From Planctomycetota bacterium (GTDB lineage Bacteria; Planctomycetota; UBA1135; GCA-002748355), in the NCBI GenBank assembly GCA_002685965.1, contig NYZE01000085.1:1-39882 (forward strand): a DNA stretch of 39,882 nt. Direction: 5' to 3'. The notes under the pieces are model-generated. The model searched no databases and had not been told where the DNA came from. It was given only the letters and a program-made list of their open reading frames with translations. Both the position numbers and the translations under genes were made by a program. Position 1 is the first letter of the stretch, and each line of letters starts with the position of its first letter. This document shows, piece after piece, positions 9,401-17,867 of the stretch.

Positions 9401-9697
9401 TCCCTCGATCAACATCAGGTAGACATCCATGTTGCCGTCGTACTCGCCCGTGAAGGCCACGTACCGACCGCTCGGGCTGATGCGCGGCGCAAACTCAGCG
9501 CCCGAACTCGACGTCAGACGTCTTGCTTCCCCGCCCTTGCGACTCACGACCCAGAGGTCCCGGGCATACACGAAGACGATGTGTTGCTTGGAAATCGCCG
9601 GCTGCTGCAGCAGTAGAGTTCCTTCGGAGACGTCCTGAGCGAGGCTGGTTCCGGCACCGGCAACCAGCGCAGCGACGGCGAGAGCAGAGAAACGCAT
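6416..9697 (-). CDS. Tricorn-like protease (beta-propellers, PDZ, S41 core)
   Basis: A 1093-aa exported serine peptidase that trims peptides. After a signal peptide (ending TSLAQ, about residue 20) come two TolB/Tricorn-type propeller regions of DPP-like repeats (ISPSGRYVAFTGE, WSPDGESIAWLSD, WSPDGKHVMYLD). A Lys-rich, Ala/Glu linker (about 545-600) separates them from the C-terminal part. The catalytic half has CGHEYV (His), a PDZ domain (DYLMSVDGREVTG), ALIIDERFNGGG, EMAGSGGDAMPW (nucleophile Ser followed by the Asp-bearing GGD) and ENTGVPPDYEV (Glu), the Tricorn layout. The ATG at 9695-9697 was chosen over a GTG two codons earlier because AGGAG lies 5 nt upstream. It is the last gene of an operon with a DUF4212/SSS transporter, 8 nt away, which suggests uptake of breakdown products or a coupled response. 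Confidence 0.93.
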   Translation of the reverse strand: MRFSALAVAALVAGAGTSLAQDVSEGTLLLQQPAISKQHIVFVYARDLWVVSRKGGEARRLTSSSGAEFAPRISPSGRYVAFTGEYDGNMDVYLMLIEGGVPKRLTWNPGFDIVRDWHPDGKRVLFVSDRAAGTRVTHLYQVGVGGGMPKALPIPRAARAAWHKSGARLAYTPFNDAFRTWKRYRGGRTTPIWIYDVATHEVQKVPHVNASDSFPCWIDDTVYFASDRDDRMNLWSFDSATGDLNQVTKLKHFDIRHMSSCRDAVVFSQGGALHVHEPASGKTTRLRIRVRSDGLAAVPRWQSVKGHVRSGSVAPNGKRVVFAARGEIITVPRQHGHARNLTNSSGVHDRSPVWSPDGESIAWLSDASGEYQLMVRDHKGSAPAKSYRLHAEGSFYYDPVWSPDGKHVMYLDKAGGRSFVTLETGKVRQVSRSKGSLGVVRVDGVWSPDSKWICFGERNPRTAYDRLLLFEVATGKRHALTDGFADTGSPAFSADGKLLFFVASIDNGPRQFGLDMSASASRNWRSSIYAAVLKKDGKHPFGARSDEGFAKKEKADKKKAAPKVEIAADDAVAKKGSTEDGNAKKKSEPPSIDVDGLDQRIVAVPVGSGRYNQLACTDKGLLYLDSPAGSAPVLKSFDLSKRKETTVGSGISAFDLSADRKTLLVVSRGSFAVMNTMGKEKKTLPIDGVRVRVDPAKEWPQLLREVWRIQRDYFYDRNMHGVDWNKMWDRWSPFVAHVRHRADLDVIIAELIGELCCGHEYVSGGEFPKKPEGVGVGLLGADFVQENGRHKISRIYRGQNWNPSLRAPLTSPGVDANVGDYLMSVDGREVTGRDNLFAFFENTAGRQVELELAGKADGSDKRSVVVEAISSERTLRQRSWIEACRKRVAEKSNGRVAYIYMPNTGSAGMAAFDRDYYSQLDKEALIIDERFNGGGKVADYVIDVLSRNVMCYWMNREEWLGRTPFGTFEGPKVMIMNEMAGSGGDAMPWLFRQQGLGLLVGTRTWGGLVGISGYPPLMDGGRVTAASFGVMDRDGNWAVENTGVPPDYEVVQYPKPVIEGQDPQLDKAIELCLQGLAKRKNKKLPGYKPPKKR

Positions 9698-9702
9698 GAA
9701 CA

Positions 9703-9708
9703 CTCCTA
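9703..9708 (-). promoter_or_regulatory. Shine-Dalgarno site overlapping the symporter stop codon
   Basis: Minus-strand TAGGAG (9708-9703): its TAG is the stop of the upstream symporter gene and its AGGAG is the ribosome binding site of the Tricorn gene, 5 nt from the ATG. This decides the start at 9697 and suggests that termination and re-initiation are coupled. Confidence 0.7.
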
Positions 9709-11520
9709 GGGTTCCCCGATGTCAGGCTCACGGATCCGTTCCACCATCGCCTGCGTTTCCGGAGACGGTGGCGCGAAGAACGGTGTGAGCCCAAGCGTGA
9801 CGATGAAGTTGAACAGCATACCGACCGCACCGATTCCCTGGGCTCCGATACCGAAGCACCACGGGCTCATGTCCGCGTACCTCACTCCAATGATGTAGCA
9901 CGCAGTGAAGCCTATCCCGACGGTCATCCCGAGCGTCGCTGGCACGGTCGGCACCCGCTTGCTGAAGATGCCGAGCACGATGGCCGGGAAGAAACTCGCG
10001 GCCGCGAGGCCAAAGGCAAAGGCGACGACCTCGCTTACGAACCCTGGAGGGAAGATCCCGAACAATCCCGCAACGACGACGGCGACTCCGATGACGGAAC
10101 GACCGACGAACAGACGCTGGCGCTCGGTCGCCGATGGGTCGAGCACGCGGTAGTACAGATCGTGTGCGACGCTCGATGAGATGACGAGCAAGAGACCCGA
10201 TGCCGTCGACAGGGCAGCCGCCAACCCGCCCGCCGCCACCAGTGCGATGATCCAACTCATCAGCTCGGCCATCTCGGGCGTCGCCAGCACCATGATGTCG
10301 CGGTCAGGACCGTCACAACCAGCGGCAAGCAGCTTCGCGTAGCCGGACTCGGCGCCGCGCTCCTTCTTCAGCCACCGTTGATGCTCGAGGCGGATCGCCT
10401 CGAACTCGGTCAGCGACAAGCTACCGCGTCGATACAACTCATTACGAATCGGGTTCTCGGCTGTCGGCTTGGCGACTTTCGGATGGTACTCCACCTTGCC
10501 GTCGCCATCATCGAGCCACGCAATGAGTCCGGTCCTCTCCCAGCTGTGGTACCAGTCTGGCAGCTGTTGCTCGGTCTTGCCGTGCAGGCTGTCGATCATG
10601 AAGTAACGCGCGAACGCGCCGACCGCAGGCGCCGTCAAGTAGAGGATCGAGATGAAGAACAGCGCCCAGAAGCCGCTCCAGCGAGCTGCCTTGACGGTCT
10701 TCACCGTATAGAAGCGCACGATCACGTGCGGCAAGCCGGCAGTGCCGGCCATCAGCGCGAGCACGGCGCAGAACACATTGACGCGATCCCACTTCCCCGT
10801 GAATGACTCCGTGTAGGCCGCGAAGCCGAGGTCTTTGTGGATCGCATCAAGCTTGGCCAACAGCGGCACGCCGTCGGCCAACTCACTGCCGAGACCGACC
10901 TGCGGGATCGGGTTGCCGGTCAGTTTGATGCTAATGGCGATCGCTGGAATCAAGTACGCGGTGATCAACACCCAGTACTGCGCCACCTGTGTCCAGGTGA
11001 TTCCCTTCATCCCGCCGAGCGTCGCGTAGATGAACACGATCGCCATGCCGATCACGACACCGACGTTCACATCCACCTCCAGGAAACGCGAGAACACGAT
11101 GCCAACGCCCCGCATCTGACCGGCGACGTAGGTGAACGACACAAACAGTGCACAGATCACGGCGACAACACGCGCGACGTTCGACTCGTAGCGGTCACCA
11201 ATGAAGTCCGGCACGGTGTAGCGACCGAACTTGCGCAGGTAGGGCGCTAGCAGCAGAGCCAGCAAGACATAGCCACCCGTCCATCCCATGAGATAGACGC
11301 CGCCTGCATACCCGAGGAAGGAGATGATCCCCGCCATGCCGATGAACGACGCCGCGCTCATCCAGTCGGCCGCAGTCGCCATGCCGTTGGCGGCAGCCGG
11401 CACTCCTTGACCGGCGACATAGAAGCCCTTCGTGTCACGTACGCGCGAGCACCAGGCAATGAACAGGTAGAGCGCGAAGCTCGCTCCCACGAAGACGAAG
11501 GTCCAGGCCTGGGTGCTCAC
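9706..11520 (-). CDS. sodium:solute symporter, large subunit (DUF4212-partnered type)
   Basis: A 604-aa inner-membrane transporter of the SSS family, about 13 membrane segments. The start has the family pattern DTKGFYVAGQGVP and ATAADWMSAASFIGMAG, followed by GRYTVPDFIGDRY. A hydrophilic insert between about residues 320 and 410 (LIAWLDDGDGKVEYHPK...) is typical of the acetate-permease-like group that pairs with a small DUF4212 subunit. The later core has STASGLLLVISSSVAHDLYY, which carries the Na+-site Ser/Thr residues. The substrate is not known; short organic acids or amino acids are usual for the family. The GTG start (11518-11520) overlaps the TGA of the small-subunit gene by 4 nt (GTGA), so the two are probably translated together. 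Confidence 0.92.
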   Translation of the reverse strand: MSTQAWTFVFVGASFALYLFIAWCSRVRDTKGFYVAGQGVPAAANGMATAADWMSAASFIGMAGIISFLGYAGGVYLMGWTGGYVLLALLLAPYLRKFGRYTVPDFIGDRYESNVARVVAVICALFVSFTYVAGQMRGVGIVFSRFLEVDVNVGVVIGMAIVFIYATLGGMKGITWTQVAQYWVLITAYLIPAIAISIKLTGNPIPQVGLGSELADGVPLLAKLDAIHKDLGFAAYTESFTGKWDRVNVFCAVLALMAGTAGLPHVIVRFYTVKTVKAARWSGFWALFFISILYLTAPAVGAFARYFMIDSLHGKTEQQLPDWYHSWERTGLIAWLDDGDGKVEYHPKVAKPTAENPIRNELYRRGSLSLTEFEAIRLEHQRWLKKERGAESGYAKLLAAGCDGPDRDIMVLATPEMAELMSWIIALVAAGGLAAALSTASGLLLVISSSVAHDLYYRVLDPSATERQRLFVGRSVIGVAVVVAGLFGIFPPGFVSEVVAFAFGLAAASFFPAIVLGIFSKRVPTVPATLGMTVGIGFTACYIIGVRYADMSPWCFGIGAQGIGAVGMLFNFIVTLGLTPFFAPPSPETQAMVERIREPDIGEP

Positions 11521-11837
11521 CCTCCACCCCCGCCTGCCTCAGGTCGCCGGATCTCGTCCACCTCACGGCGGTGGCGCGCATCGAGCCGGTTGAGCGCCAC
11601 TGCATAGATCAGAATCAGCACCACGAAGACGACGATGCTGCCCTGCTGGGCAAACCAGAAGCCGAGTGGGAAACCACCCAGATGGAACTGATTGAGCCAG
11701 TCCGAAAACAGCACCCCGCAACCGAGTCCGACGAAGGCCCAGACCAGGAGCAGCACGATCATGATGCGAACGTTGCTACGCCAGTAGCGCCGGTTCGCCG
11801 CGCGCAGCAGCGCCTCCTCCTGCTTCGGGTCCGACAT
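11517..11837 (-). CDS. DUF4212 small subunit of sodium:solute symporter
   Basis: A 106-aa membrane protein with two helices (IMIVLLLVWAFVGLGCGVLF and a second from about residue 64, SIVVFVVLILIYAVALN). The conserved core of the family is NRRYWRSN followed by a long helix, and GFPLGFWFAQQGS before the second helix. It is known as the small partner of the adjacent large symporter. The ATG at 11835-11837 was chosen because the known family starts here and TAGCAT lies 7 nt upstream; the frame is open up to 11873. It is the first gene of the transporter-protease operon. The C-terminus is a Gly-rich tail (EAGGGGG). Confidence 0.92.
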   Translation of the reverse strand: MSDPKQEEALLRAANRRYWRSNVRIMIVLLLVWAFVGLGCGVLFSDWLNQFHLGGFPLGFWFAQQGSIVVFVVLILIYAVALNRLDARHRREVDEIRRPEAGGGGG

Positions 11838-11844
11838 CGCCGCG

Positions 11845-11850
11845 ATGCTA
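11845..11850 (-). promoter_or_regulatory. putative -10 (TAGCAT) of the DUF4212-symporter-Tricorn operon
   Basis: On the minus strand TAGCAT ends 7 nt before the ATG at 11837, and no Shine-Dalgarno site is present. It fits the leaderless TANNNT pattern. Confidence 0.4.
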
Positions 11851-11986
11851 ACGCCGGGCCATGCGCCTCGCACTCGAGAACGAGTCCAGCGCCCGTTTCA
11901 GCGGCCCGGCGCACTTCCCCGCCGCGAGGAGGACAGAAGTGAGCAGCTTCACGACTAGGGAATACAGAGCGCTGCAGCCTCCGCGT

Positions 11987-11992
11987 TACACT
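11987..11992 (+). promoter_or_regulatory. putative -10 (TACACT) of the sulfatase gene
   Basis: TACACT ends 7 nt before the GTG start at 12000, which has no Shine-Dalgarno site. It is a good match to the -10 consensus and would give a leaderless transcript. Confidence 0.45.
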
Positions 11993-11999
11993 TTGCACC

Positions 12000-13457
12000 G
12001 TGAAGCCCGCATTCCTCCTCACTCTCCTGCTGACCGCAGGCATGCCCTCTTGCGTGTCCGATACGCCACCGAGCAGCCTGTTCGATCGACCGCCGGACAC
12101 CCTGCCGGTCACCGCTCCGGCCGGGCTGCCCGATGGCCCCAACCTGATCACCATCGTCACCGACGACCAGGGACGCTGGGCCATGGGCGCCTACGGCAAC
12201 CGCGAGATCCGCACGCCGTCGATGGATCGAATCGCACGCGAAGGCGCGATCTTCACCAATGCCATCGTTGCAACGCCGGTCTGCTCGCCGTCGCGCGCGA
12301 CATGGCTGACGGGGCGCTATCCAACCGAACTCGGTATCACGGACTGGATCTCACCAGACGAATCGCGAAGCGGCCTCGGCCTAAAGGGAAGCACCTGGCC
12401 CAAGGTGCTGCAGAGGCGCGGCTATCGCACGGCGCTGGTCGGCAAGTGGCACCTCGGCATGCAGCCTCAGTTCCACCCGACCAAGTTAGGATTCGACTGG
12501 TTCTACGGCTTCCTCGGCGGCGGCAACAGGCCCATGAACCCGACGCTCGAGGTCGACGGCAAGCAGACCAAGCTGAAGGGCCCCCTCCCGGATCTGCTCA
12601 CAAACGCAGCCATCACTTGGCTGAGGCAGAACAAGGACAAGCCTTTCGCGCTGTCGCTGCACTTCCGCGCACCACACCTTCCCTACGGCCCGGTGCCCAA
12701 GACCGACAGTGCACCCTACGCGAAGCTCGCCCCGACAGTGCCGAAGCTGAGCGGGCTCAACCAGCAGCAACTCAAACGGCGGACCAGAAACTACTACGCG
12801 TCCATCACTTCGATCGACCGCAACATCGGCCGGCTGCTCGACACGCTCGACGAGCTCGAACTGTCGAACGACACGATCGTCCTGTTCACCTCCGACCACG
12901 GCTACAACGAGGGTCGACACCGGATCAACACCAAGGGCAACGGTCAATGGATGGCCGGCGGCGTGACGGGACCGAAGCGACCCAACATGTGGGAGACCTC
13001 GATCACGGTGCCGCTCGCCGTGCGCTGGCCAGGCATCGTCAAGCCGAGCATGAAGATCGTCGAACAGGTCTCGAACATCGACCTGTTCCGCACGGTGCTC
13101 GGCATGCTCGACGTGCCAACGCCGAAGGACTGCAAGGCGCGTGGCGTCGACTTCGCGCCACTCTTGCGCGGCGTGCCGATGCCCCCCCGCAAGACGCTGT
13201 TCGGCCAGTACGACCTACACAACTACGGCCTCGCGTACCTGCGCATGGCCCGCACTCGCCGCTACAAGCTCGTGCAGCACTTCCACGCCCGCGGCATGGA
13301 CGAACTCTACGACCTGATCGAGGATCCCAGCGAAACCCGCAATCTCCTACGCCGGGCGCCCAAGGGCTTCGACCGTTCGATCGCCGTCGGCCTGCGCCAG
13401 GAACTGCGCACCTGGATGGAATCGATCACCGACCCACTTCTCACGGATCCTTACTGA
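12000..13457 (+). CDS. formylglycine-dependent sulfatase
   Basis: A 485-aa arylsulfatase-family enzyme that removes sulfate esters, probably from algal or animal glycans. The catalytic signature is CSPSR at Cys95-Arg99 (Cys becomes formylglycine), within PVCSPSRATWLTGRYP. Metal ligands are Asp55/Asp56 (VTDDQGRW) and the later TSDHGYNEG; GKWHLGM supplies the usual Lys/His. The N-terminus is hydrophobic and ends GMPSC (Cys18), which reads as an imperfect lipobox, so the protein may be a lipoprotein. The start is GTG; no ATG fits and TACACT lies 7 nt upstream. The stop is 11 nt before the S15-type hydrolase, so the two likely form an operon. The sulfatase-maturing enzyme is not in the window. 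Confidence 0.92.
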   Translation: MKPAFLLTLLLTAGMPSCVSDTPPSSLFDRPPDTLPVTAPAGLPDGPNLITIVTDDQGRWAMGAYGNREIRTPSMDRIAREGAIFTNAIVATPVCSPSRATWLTGRYPTELGITDWISPDESRSGLGLKGSTWPKVLQRRGYRTALVGKWHLGMQPQFHPTKLGFDWFYGFLGGGNRPMNPTLEVDGKQTKLKGPLPDLLTNAAITWLRQNKDKPFALSLHFRAPHLPYGPVPKTDSAPYAKLAPTVPKLSGLNQQQLKRRTRNYYASITSIDRNIGRLLDTLDELELSNDTIVLFTSDHGYNEGRHRINTKGNGQWMAGGVTGPKRPNMWETSITVPLAVRWPGIVKPSMKIVEQVSNIDLFRTVLGMLDVPTPKDCKARGVDFAPLLRGVPMPPRKTLFGQYDLHNYGLAYLRMARTRRYKLVQHFHARGMDELYDLIEDPSETRNLLRRAPKGFDRSIAVGLRQELRTWMESITDPLLTDPY

Positions 13458-13468
13458 AAACACCACGC

Positions 13469-15925
13469 ATGCGAACCGCTCTTCTCTCTCTACTGCTGCT
13501 CGCTCCCGTTTCTCCGGCCCAGGCTGACCCGGTCGTGCCCGAGTCCTTCGTCTTCGTCGCCCGAATCGGCGGCGACGAGATCGGCCGCGAGACCGTCAAG
13601 CTGCGCGCGGATGGCTGGTCGTGCAAGGGCAGCTTCAACGTCCTCGGCATGCAGAAGGGCAAGTACACGGCCTCTATCACCTACAAGGGCAACGACCTGA
13701 ACTTCGAGGTGACGAGCGACGCCAGCGGTAGCGAGGTGATGGTCATCGCCGACTACACCGACAGAAAACTCACCGTCCGCGTACCAGCACGCAAGTTCAA
13801 GAAGTCCAAGACGATCAAGGGCCCGGACCCGGCGTTCTTCCTTGAGAACCTGCTATGGGCGAACATGATCGACCTGGGTCGCATCCTCGCGGCCAAGGAC
13901 GCAGCCGGCACACTGGAGGAAGGCGGCACGATCACTGCCCTCTCGGCCAACCTCGCCGATTTCGCCGTCGTGCACCTGGGCACGCACACCTCGACGCAGA
14001 AGGTCAAGGGCAAGCGGGTACGGCTTCGCGTCTCCAAGGTTCGAGTTCCGCCCGGCGTCGAGTTCGTCTTCGTCTGCACACCGGCCGGTATACCGCTGCG
14101 CATCGACGTCCCGGCGCAGAAGCTCACCGTCGAGGTCGTCGGCTTCGAAGGGGTCCGCGGATCGACACCGGAACCCACCTCGATCGTCGACAGCGGACCG
14201 TGGCGCGCTGACCTCTCCCAGCCGACGCATTCGGTCACCGTCGAACGCGGCGTCAAGATGAAGATGCGCGACGGCGTCGAGCTCGTCGCTGAGGTCTACC
14301 GCCCCGACTCGAAGCGTAAGTTCTCCGCCGTTCTGGCCCGCACGCCCTACAGGCGCGAAGGCCAGGGCGCGCTCTACGGCACCTGGCTGGCCAAGCGCGG
14401 CTACGTCTACGTCGCCCAGGACGTGCGCGGCCGCTTCGGCTCGGGCGGCGACTGGTTCCCGTTCATCCATGAGACCAAGGACGGCTCCGACACGATCGAT
14501 TGGATCGCGGAACAACCCTGGAGCAACGGCAAGGTCGGCATGATCGGTGGGAGCTACGTCGGGCTCGTGCAATGGCTGGCTGCAAAGAGCGGCAACCCCA
14601 AGCTCAAGTGCATCGTGCCGCAGGTCTCCCCACCAGACCCGCAGCAGAACTTCCCCTACGAGGGCGGCGCCTTCCTGATGGGCGCCGCCTGGTGGGCACG
14701 CGTGCTCGACACCATGGAACAAGGCAAGAGCTGGCAACGCGGTCTCAACTGGGAAAAGCTCTACCGGACATTGCCGCTGGGCGACCTCGACCAGAACCTG
14801 GGCATCAAGGAGAAGACCTTCCTCGACACCTGGCTGCAGCACCCACCGCACGAAGTCGAGTTCTGGGGCCCGGCCATGTACCAGCACATGTTTGGCGAGA
14901 TGGACCTGCCGGCCTTCCACATCTCGGGTTGGTACGACGGCGACATGCCCGGTGCGATCGAGAACTTCCCCGGCATGCGCCAACACGGCAAGACCGAGCA
15001 TGCACGCAACAGCCAGTACCTGGTCATGGGTCCGTGGACCCACTTCTTCAACACGTCACGGACCATCGGCCACGTCGACTTTGGCGACGAGGGCACGATC
15101 GACCTCGACGCGCGCATTCTGCGCTTCTTCGACCGCTACCTGAAGGGCATGGACAACGGTATCGACAAGGAACCGCGCGTGCATACGTTCACGATGGGCA
15201 CCAACAAGTGGCACGGCGCGAGCGATTGGCCCATTCCGAACACGAAATGGACCAAGCTCCACCTGGGCAGCGACGGCAACGCCCTCAAGCGTGACGGCGA
15301 TGGCCGACTGGCCCTCGCGGTGACGGCCGGCACGCCATCAGACACCTTTGCCTATGACCCGACCAAGCTGATGTCGCTTGACGGCATCAACTTCACGGAC
15401 ACCTCGGGCGCTTACGCTACGGCGGACAAGACCGACGACCCCGACCGCGACGACGATCTCAACTACACCTCGCCGCCTCTCGCCGGACCATGCGAGATCG
15501 TCGGCCCTGTCTCACTGGTGTTGTGGGTGTCCACCGACGCAGCGGATACGGACTTCGCCTGCGCGGTGTATCGGTTGACTGCCGACGGCAAGCGCTACGC
15601 GCTGCGCGGCGGCGTGCAGCGTCTTCGCTATGCCACGAACCCACTGAAGGACACCCCCGTACCGCCCGGCACCGTGACCCGCGTCGAGATCGACTGCTGG
15701 GCAACCGGCCAGCGCCTCGACAAGGGCGACCGCATCCAGGTCGTCATCTCTTCCAGCGCCTGGCCCGGCTATGGACGCAACATGAACACGCTGGAAGACC
15801 AACTCACAGCAACGAAGCCGGTGATCGCGAACAACACGGTCTACCACGACACGCAAAGGCCCAGTCATCTGCTGCTCCCAGTGGTGCCCCGCAAGGACGC
15901 TCCGGGGTTGCGGTTCGAGAAATAA
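13469..15925 (+). CDS. exported CocE/S15-type alpha/beta hydrolase with extra N-terminal domain
   Basis: An 818-aa serine hydrolase of the X-Pro dipeptidyl-peptidase/CocE group, which cleaves acyl esters or amides. A signal peptide (ending VSPAQA, about 17) is followed by an unusual domain of about 220 residues (FVFVARIGGDEIGRETVKL to TVEVVGFEGVR) that resembles a DUF3108-like beta barrel; this is a weak resemblance. The hydrolase then begins with VKMKMRDGVELVAEVYRP. The nucleophile Ser is in MIGGSYVGLVQW, the probable Asp in HISGWYDGDMPG and the His in MGPWTHFF. The C-terminal jelly roll has SPPLAGPCEIVGPVSLVLWV and GDRIQVVISSSAWPGYGRN. The ATG at 13469 fits the signal peptide. It is probably co-transcribed with the sulfatase. 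Confidence 0.88.
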   Translation: MRTALLSLLLLAPVSPAQADPVVPESFVFVARIGGDEIGRETVKLRADGWSCKGSFNVLGMQKGKYTASITYKGNDLNFEVTSDASGSEVMVIADYTDRKLTVRVPARKFKKSKTIKGPDPAFFLENLLWANMIDLGRILAAKDAAGTLEEGGTITALSANLADFAVVHLGTHTSTQKVKGKRVRLRVSKVRVPPGVEFVFVCTPAGIPLRIDVPAQKLTVEVVGFEGVRGSTPEPTSIVDSGPWRADLSQPTHSVTVERGVKMKMRDGVELVAEVYRPDSKRKFSAVLARTPYRREGQGALYGTWLAKRGYVYVAQDVRGRFGSGGDWFPFIHETKDGSDTIDWIAEQPWSNGKVGMIGGSYVGLVQWLAAKSGNPKLKCIVPQVSPPDPQQNFPYEGGAFLMGAAWWARVLDTMEQGKSWQRGLNWEKLYRTLPLGDLDQNLGIKEKTFLDTWLQHPPHEVEFWGPAMYQHMFGEMDLPAFHISGWYDGDMPGAIENFPGMRQHGKTEHARNSQYLVMGPWTHFFNTSRTIGHVDFGDEGTIDLDARILRFFDRYLKGMDNGIDKEPRVHTFTMGTNKWHGASDWPIPNTKWTKLHLGSDGNALKRDGDGRLALAVTAGTPSDTFAYDPTKLMSLDGINFTDTSGAYATADKTDDPDRDDDLNYTSPPLAGPCEIVGPVSLVLWVSTDAADTDFACAVYRLTADGKRYALRGGVQRLRYATNPLKDTPVPPGTVTRVEIDCWATGQRLDKGDRIQVVISSSAWPGYGRNMNTLEDQLTATKPVIANNTVYHDTQRPSHLLLPVVPRKDAPGLRFEK

Positions 15926-15963
15926 CCCCAGCCTCAAAAGAGCGGTCGCACCAGTCGACATCA

Positions 15964-15969
15964 TATGCT
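15964..15969 (+). promoter_or_regulatory. putative -10 (TATGCT) of the ygfK-like gene
   Basis: TATGCT ends 8 nt before the ATG at 15978, and no Shine-Dalgarno site is present. It suggests that the gene has its own leaderless promoter, 52 nt after the S15 hydrolase stop. Confidence 0.4.
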
Positions 15970-15977
15970 GGGCTGCG

Positions 15978-17867
15978 ATGACCGAGCTCCGTCCACTACC
16001 CCTCTCCGCGCTGGTGACCCGGATGTTTCGGGAGCTGGACGAGACGGGCTCGATCTTCGACCTGCCGCGTGGAGCCTTCTTCCTCGGCGATCGTGAACGC
16101 GACTACTCGGTCCGCTTTCACCACAAGCGCGCCGCGACGGCGCTCGGCCCCGCCGCGGGACCCCAATCGCAGTTGGCGCAGAACATCGTCCTGAGCTGGC
16201 TCGGTGGCTCGCGGATCCTCGAACTCAAGACGGTCCAGATCAATGACGAGCTGAAGATCCCGCGACCGTGCATCGACATGCAGACCGTCGGCTACAACGT
16301 CGAATGGTCGCAGGAACTCCGGCTCGAGCAGTCGCTCGAGGAGTACGTCAAGGCGGCGATGCTGATCGACATGCTCATCGCCAGCGGCGCGCTCGAGCTG
16401 GCACCGGGGTTCACGGACACGGCGTGGGACATGAGCGTCGGCTACGACCTCGCCGGTATCCGCAGCGACCGCGTGCAGACCTTCATCGACGGGATGCTCG
16501 ATTGCACGACCGTCGTCGATCGGCTGCGGCCGCAGGTCCCCGAGGCATACCGCCACTACCGCGACCTCGACTTCCCGGCACGCCTGTCGGACACGCTGAC
16601 GCTGTCGACCTTTCACGGCTGCCCGCCCGACGAAATCGAACGCATGATCGAGTTCTTGCTCCACAAGGGCCTGCACTCGATCGTCAAGCTCAACCCTATG
16701 TTGCTCGGGCCCGACGAGACGCGTCGGCTCCTGCACGACGAGCTGGGCTACGACGATATCCGCGTACCCGACACGGCCTTCGAACGCGACACGCGCTGGG
16801 ATCAGGCGTGCGGTTTCGTCGAGCGCCTTGGCACACGTGCCGCGACGCTTGGCCTCGGCTTCGGCGTCAAGTTCACGAACACGCTGATTGTCGAGAACCA
16901 CCGATCGTTCTTCCCCGACGACCAGAAGGAGATGTACTTGTCGGGCCCGCCGCTGCACGTCCTGGCGATGCATCTCGTACAGCAGTTTCGCGCGACGTTC
17001 GGCGACCGCTACGCCATCTCGTTTTCGGCTGGCATCGACCGCAAGAACTTCTCGGACGCCGTCGCCCTTGGGCTGGTGCCCGTGACGGTCTGCAGCGACC
17101 TGCTCAAGCCCGGCGGCTACGCCCGGTCGCGCGCGTACTTGGTCGAGCTCCGGCGCAGGATGGACGCGGTCGGCGCGAGGAACATCTCTGAGTTCATCGA
17201 CAAGAGCAGCACTGACGGCTACGTCGACGGGCTCACCAAGGATCCGCGCTACGCCAAGGCCAACAATGTCAAGCTGCCACCCAAGATCGGCAGTGCGCTC
17301 GAGCTCTTCGACTGCATCACCTGCGACAAGTGCATCCCGGTCTGTCCGAACGCCGCGAACTTCACCTTCGTGCTGCCAGCTCTCGAGGCGCCGATCGTCA
17401 AGGTCTGGCGTGAACACGACCGCTGGACCACGCGGCAGGAAGGCACGCTTCGCGTGGAAGAGAAGCACCAGATCGGCAACTTCGCTGACTTCTGCAACGA
17501 CTGCGGAAACTGCGACGTGTTCTGCCCGGAGGACGGTGGCCCTTACATCGTGAAGCCGCGCTTCTTTGGCTCGCTCGCCGACTGGACGACCTTCAGTGCG
17601 CTCGATGGCTTCGTGCTAGAAGGCGACACGCTCTATGGCCGCTGCAACAGCGCCGACTACACGCTGCAGCCAGGTGCGCCCCGCTCCCGCTTCACCGGCC
17701 CTGGCTTCGACCTGCAAGTCGACCAAACCGATCCGCTAGACGACATCCAAGGGCAGGCCTCCGGCGAAATAGACTTCACCTGGTTCCACGTGATGCGTTG
17801 GATCCGCGACGCGGTCTACTGCGACGGTGCCCTGCACTACCCGGCGTTGGCCACCAACTACCCGTAG
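15978..17867 (+). CDS. ygfK: YgfK-like reductase, short form without the FAD/NAD(P)H domain
   Basis: Homologue of E. coli YgfK, an iron-sulfur flavoprotein of the purine-catabolic yge-ygf cluster related to dihydropyrimidine dehydrogenase. Matching landmarks are [22 protein letters not shown] at the start, [16 protein letters not shown] and [25 protein letters not shown], and [15 protein letters not shown] (FMN-barrel part). Two [4Fe-4S] motifs follow: [17 protein letters not shown] from Cys446 and [18 protein letters not shown] from Cys506, then a conserved tail. E. coli YgfK is about 1,030 aa and has a GltD-like FAD/NAD(P)H domain between the barrel and the clusters. Here (629 aa) the barrel joins the clusters directly, so electrons must come from another protein. 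The stop overlaps the convergent amidohydrolase gene by 10 bp. Confidence 0.85.
   Translation: MTELRPLPLSALVTRMFRELDETGSIFDLPRGAFFLGDRERDYSVRFHHKRAATALGPAAGPQSQLAQNIVLSWLGGSRILELKTVQINDELKIPRPCIDMQTVGYNVEWSQELRLEQSLEEYVKAAMLIDMLIASGALELAPGFTDTAWDMSVGYDLAGIRSDRVQTFIDGMLDCTTVVDRLRPQVPEAYRHYRDLDFPARLSDTLTLSTFHGCPPDEIERMIEFLLHKGLHSIVKLNPMLLGPDETRRLLHDELGYDDIRVPDTAFERDTRWDQACGFVERLGTRAATLGLGFGVKFTNTLIVENHRSFFPDDQKEMYLSGPPLHVLAMHLVQQFRATFGDRYAISFSAGIDRKNFSDAVALGLVPVTVCSDLLKPGGYARSRAYLVELRRRMDAVGARNISEFIDKSSTDGYVDGLTKDPRYAKANNVKLPPKIGSALELFDCITCDKCIPVCPNAANFTFVLPALEAPIVKVWREHDRWTTRQEGTLRVEEKHQIGNFADFCNDCGNCDVFCPEDGGPYIVKPRFFGSLADWTTFSALDGFVLEGDTLYGRCNSADYTLQPGAPRSRFTGPGFDLQVDQTDPLDDIQGQASGEIDFTWFHVMRWIRDAVYCDGALHYPALATNYP

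Noticed and set aside
11861-13468. A plus-strand open frame that runs unbroken into the S15 hydrolase and would make a 1354-aa protein
   Set aside because: The first 536 codons give an Arg/His/Gln-rich product in a second frame over the sulfatase. The sulfatase frame has all catalytic motifs, and the hydrolase has its own signal peptide at 13469.
15996-17468. Long minus frame opposite ygfK
   Set aside because: It is antisense to the flavin barrel and the first iron-sulfur motif; Arg/Asp/Val-rich with no family features.
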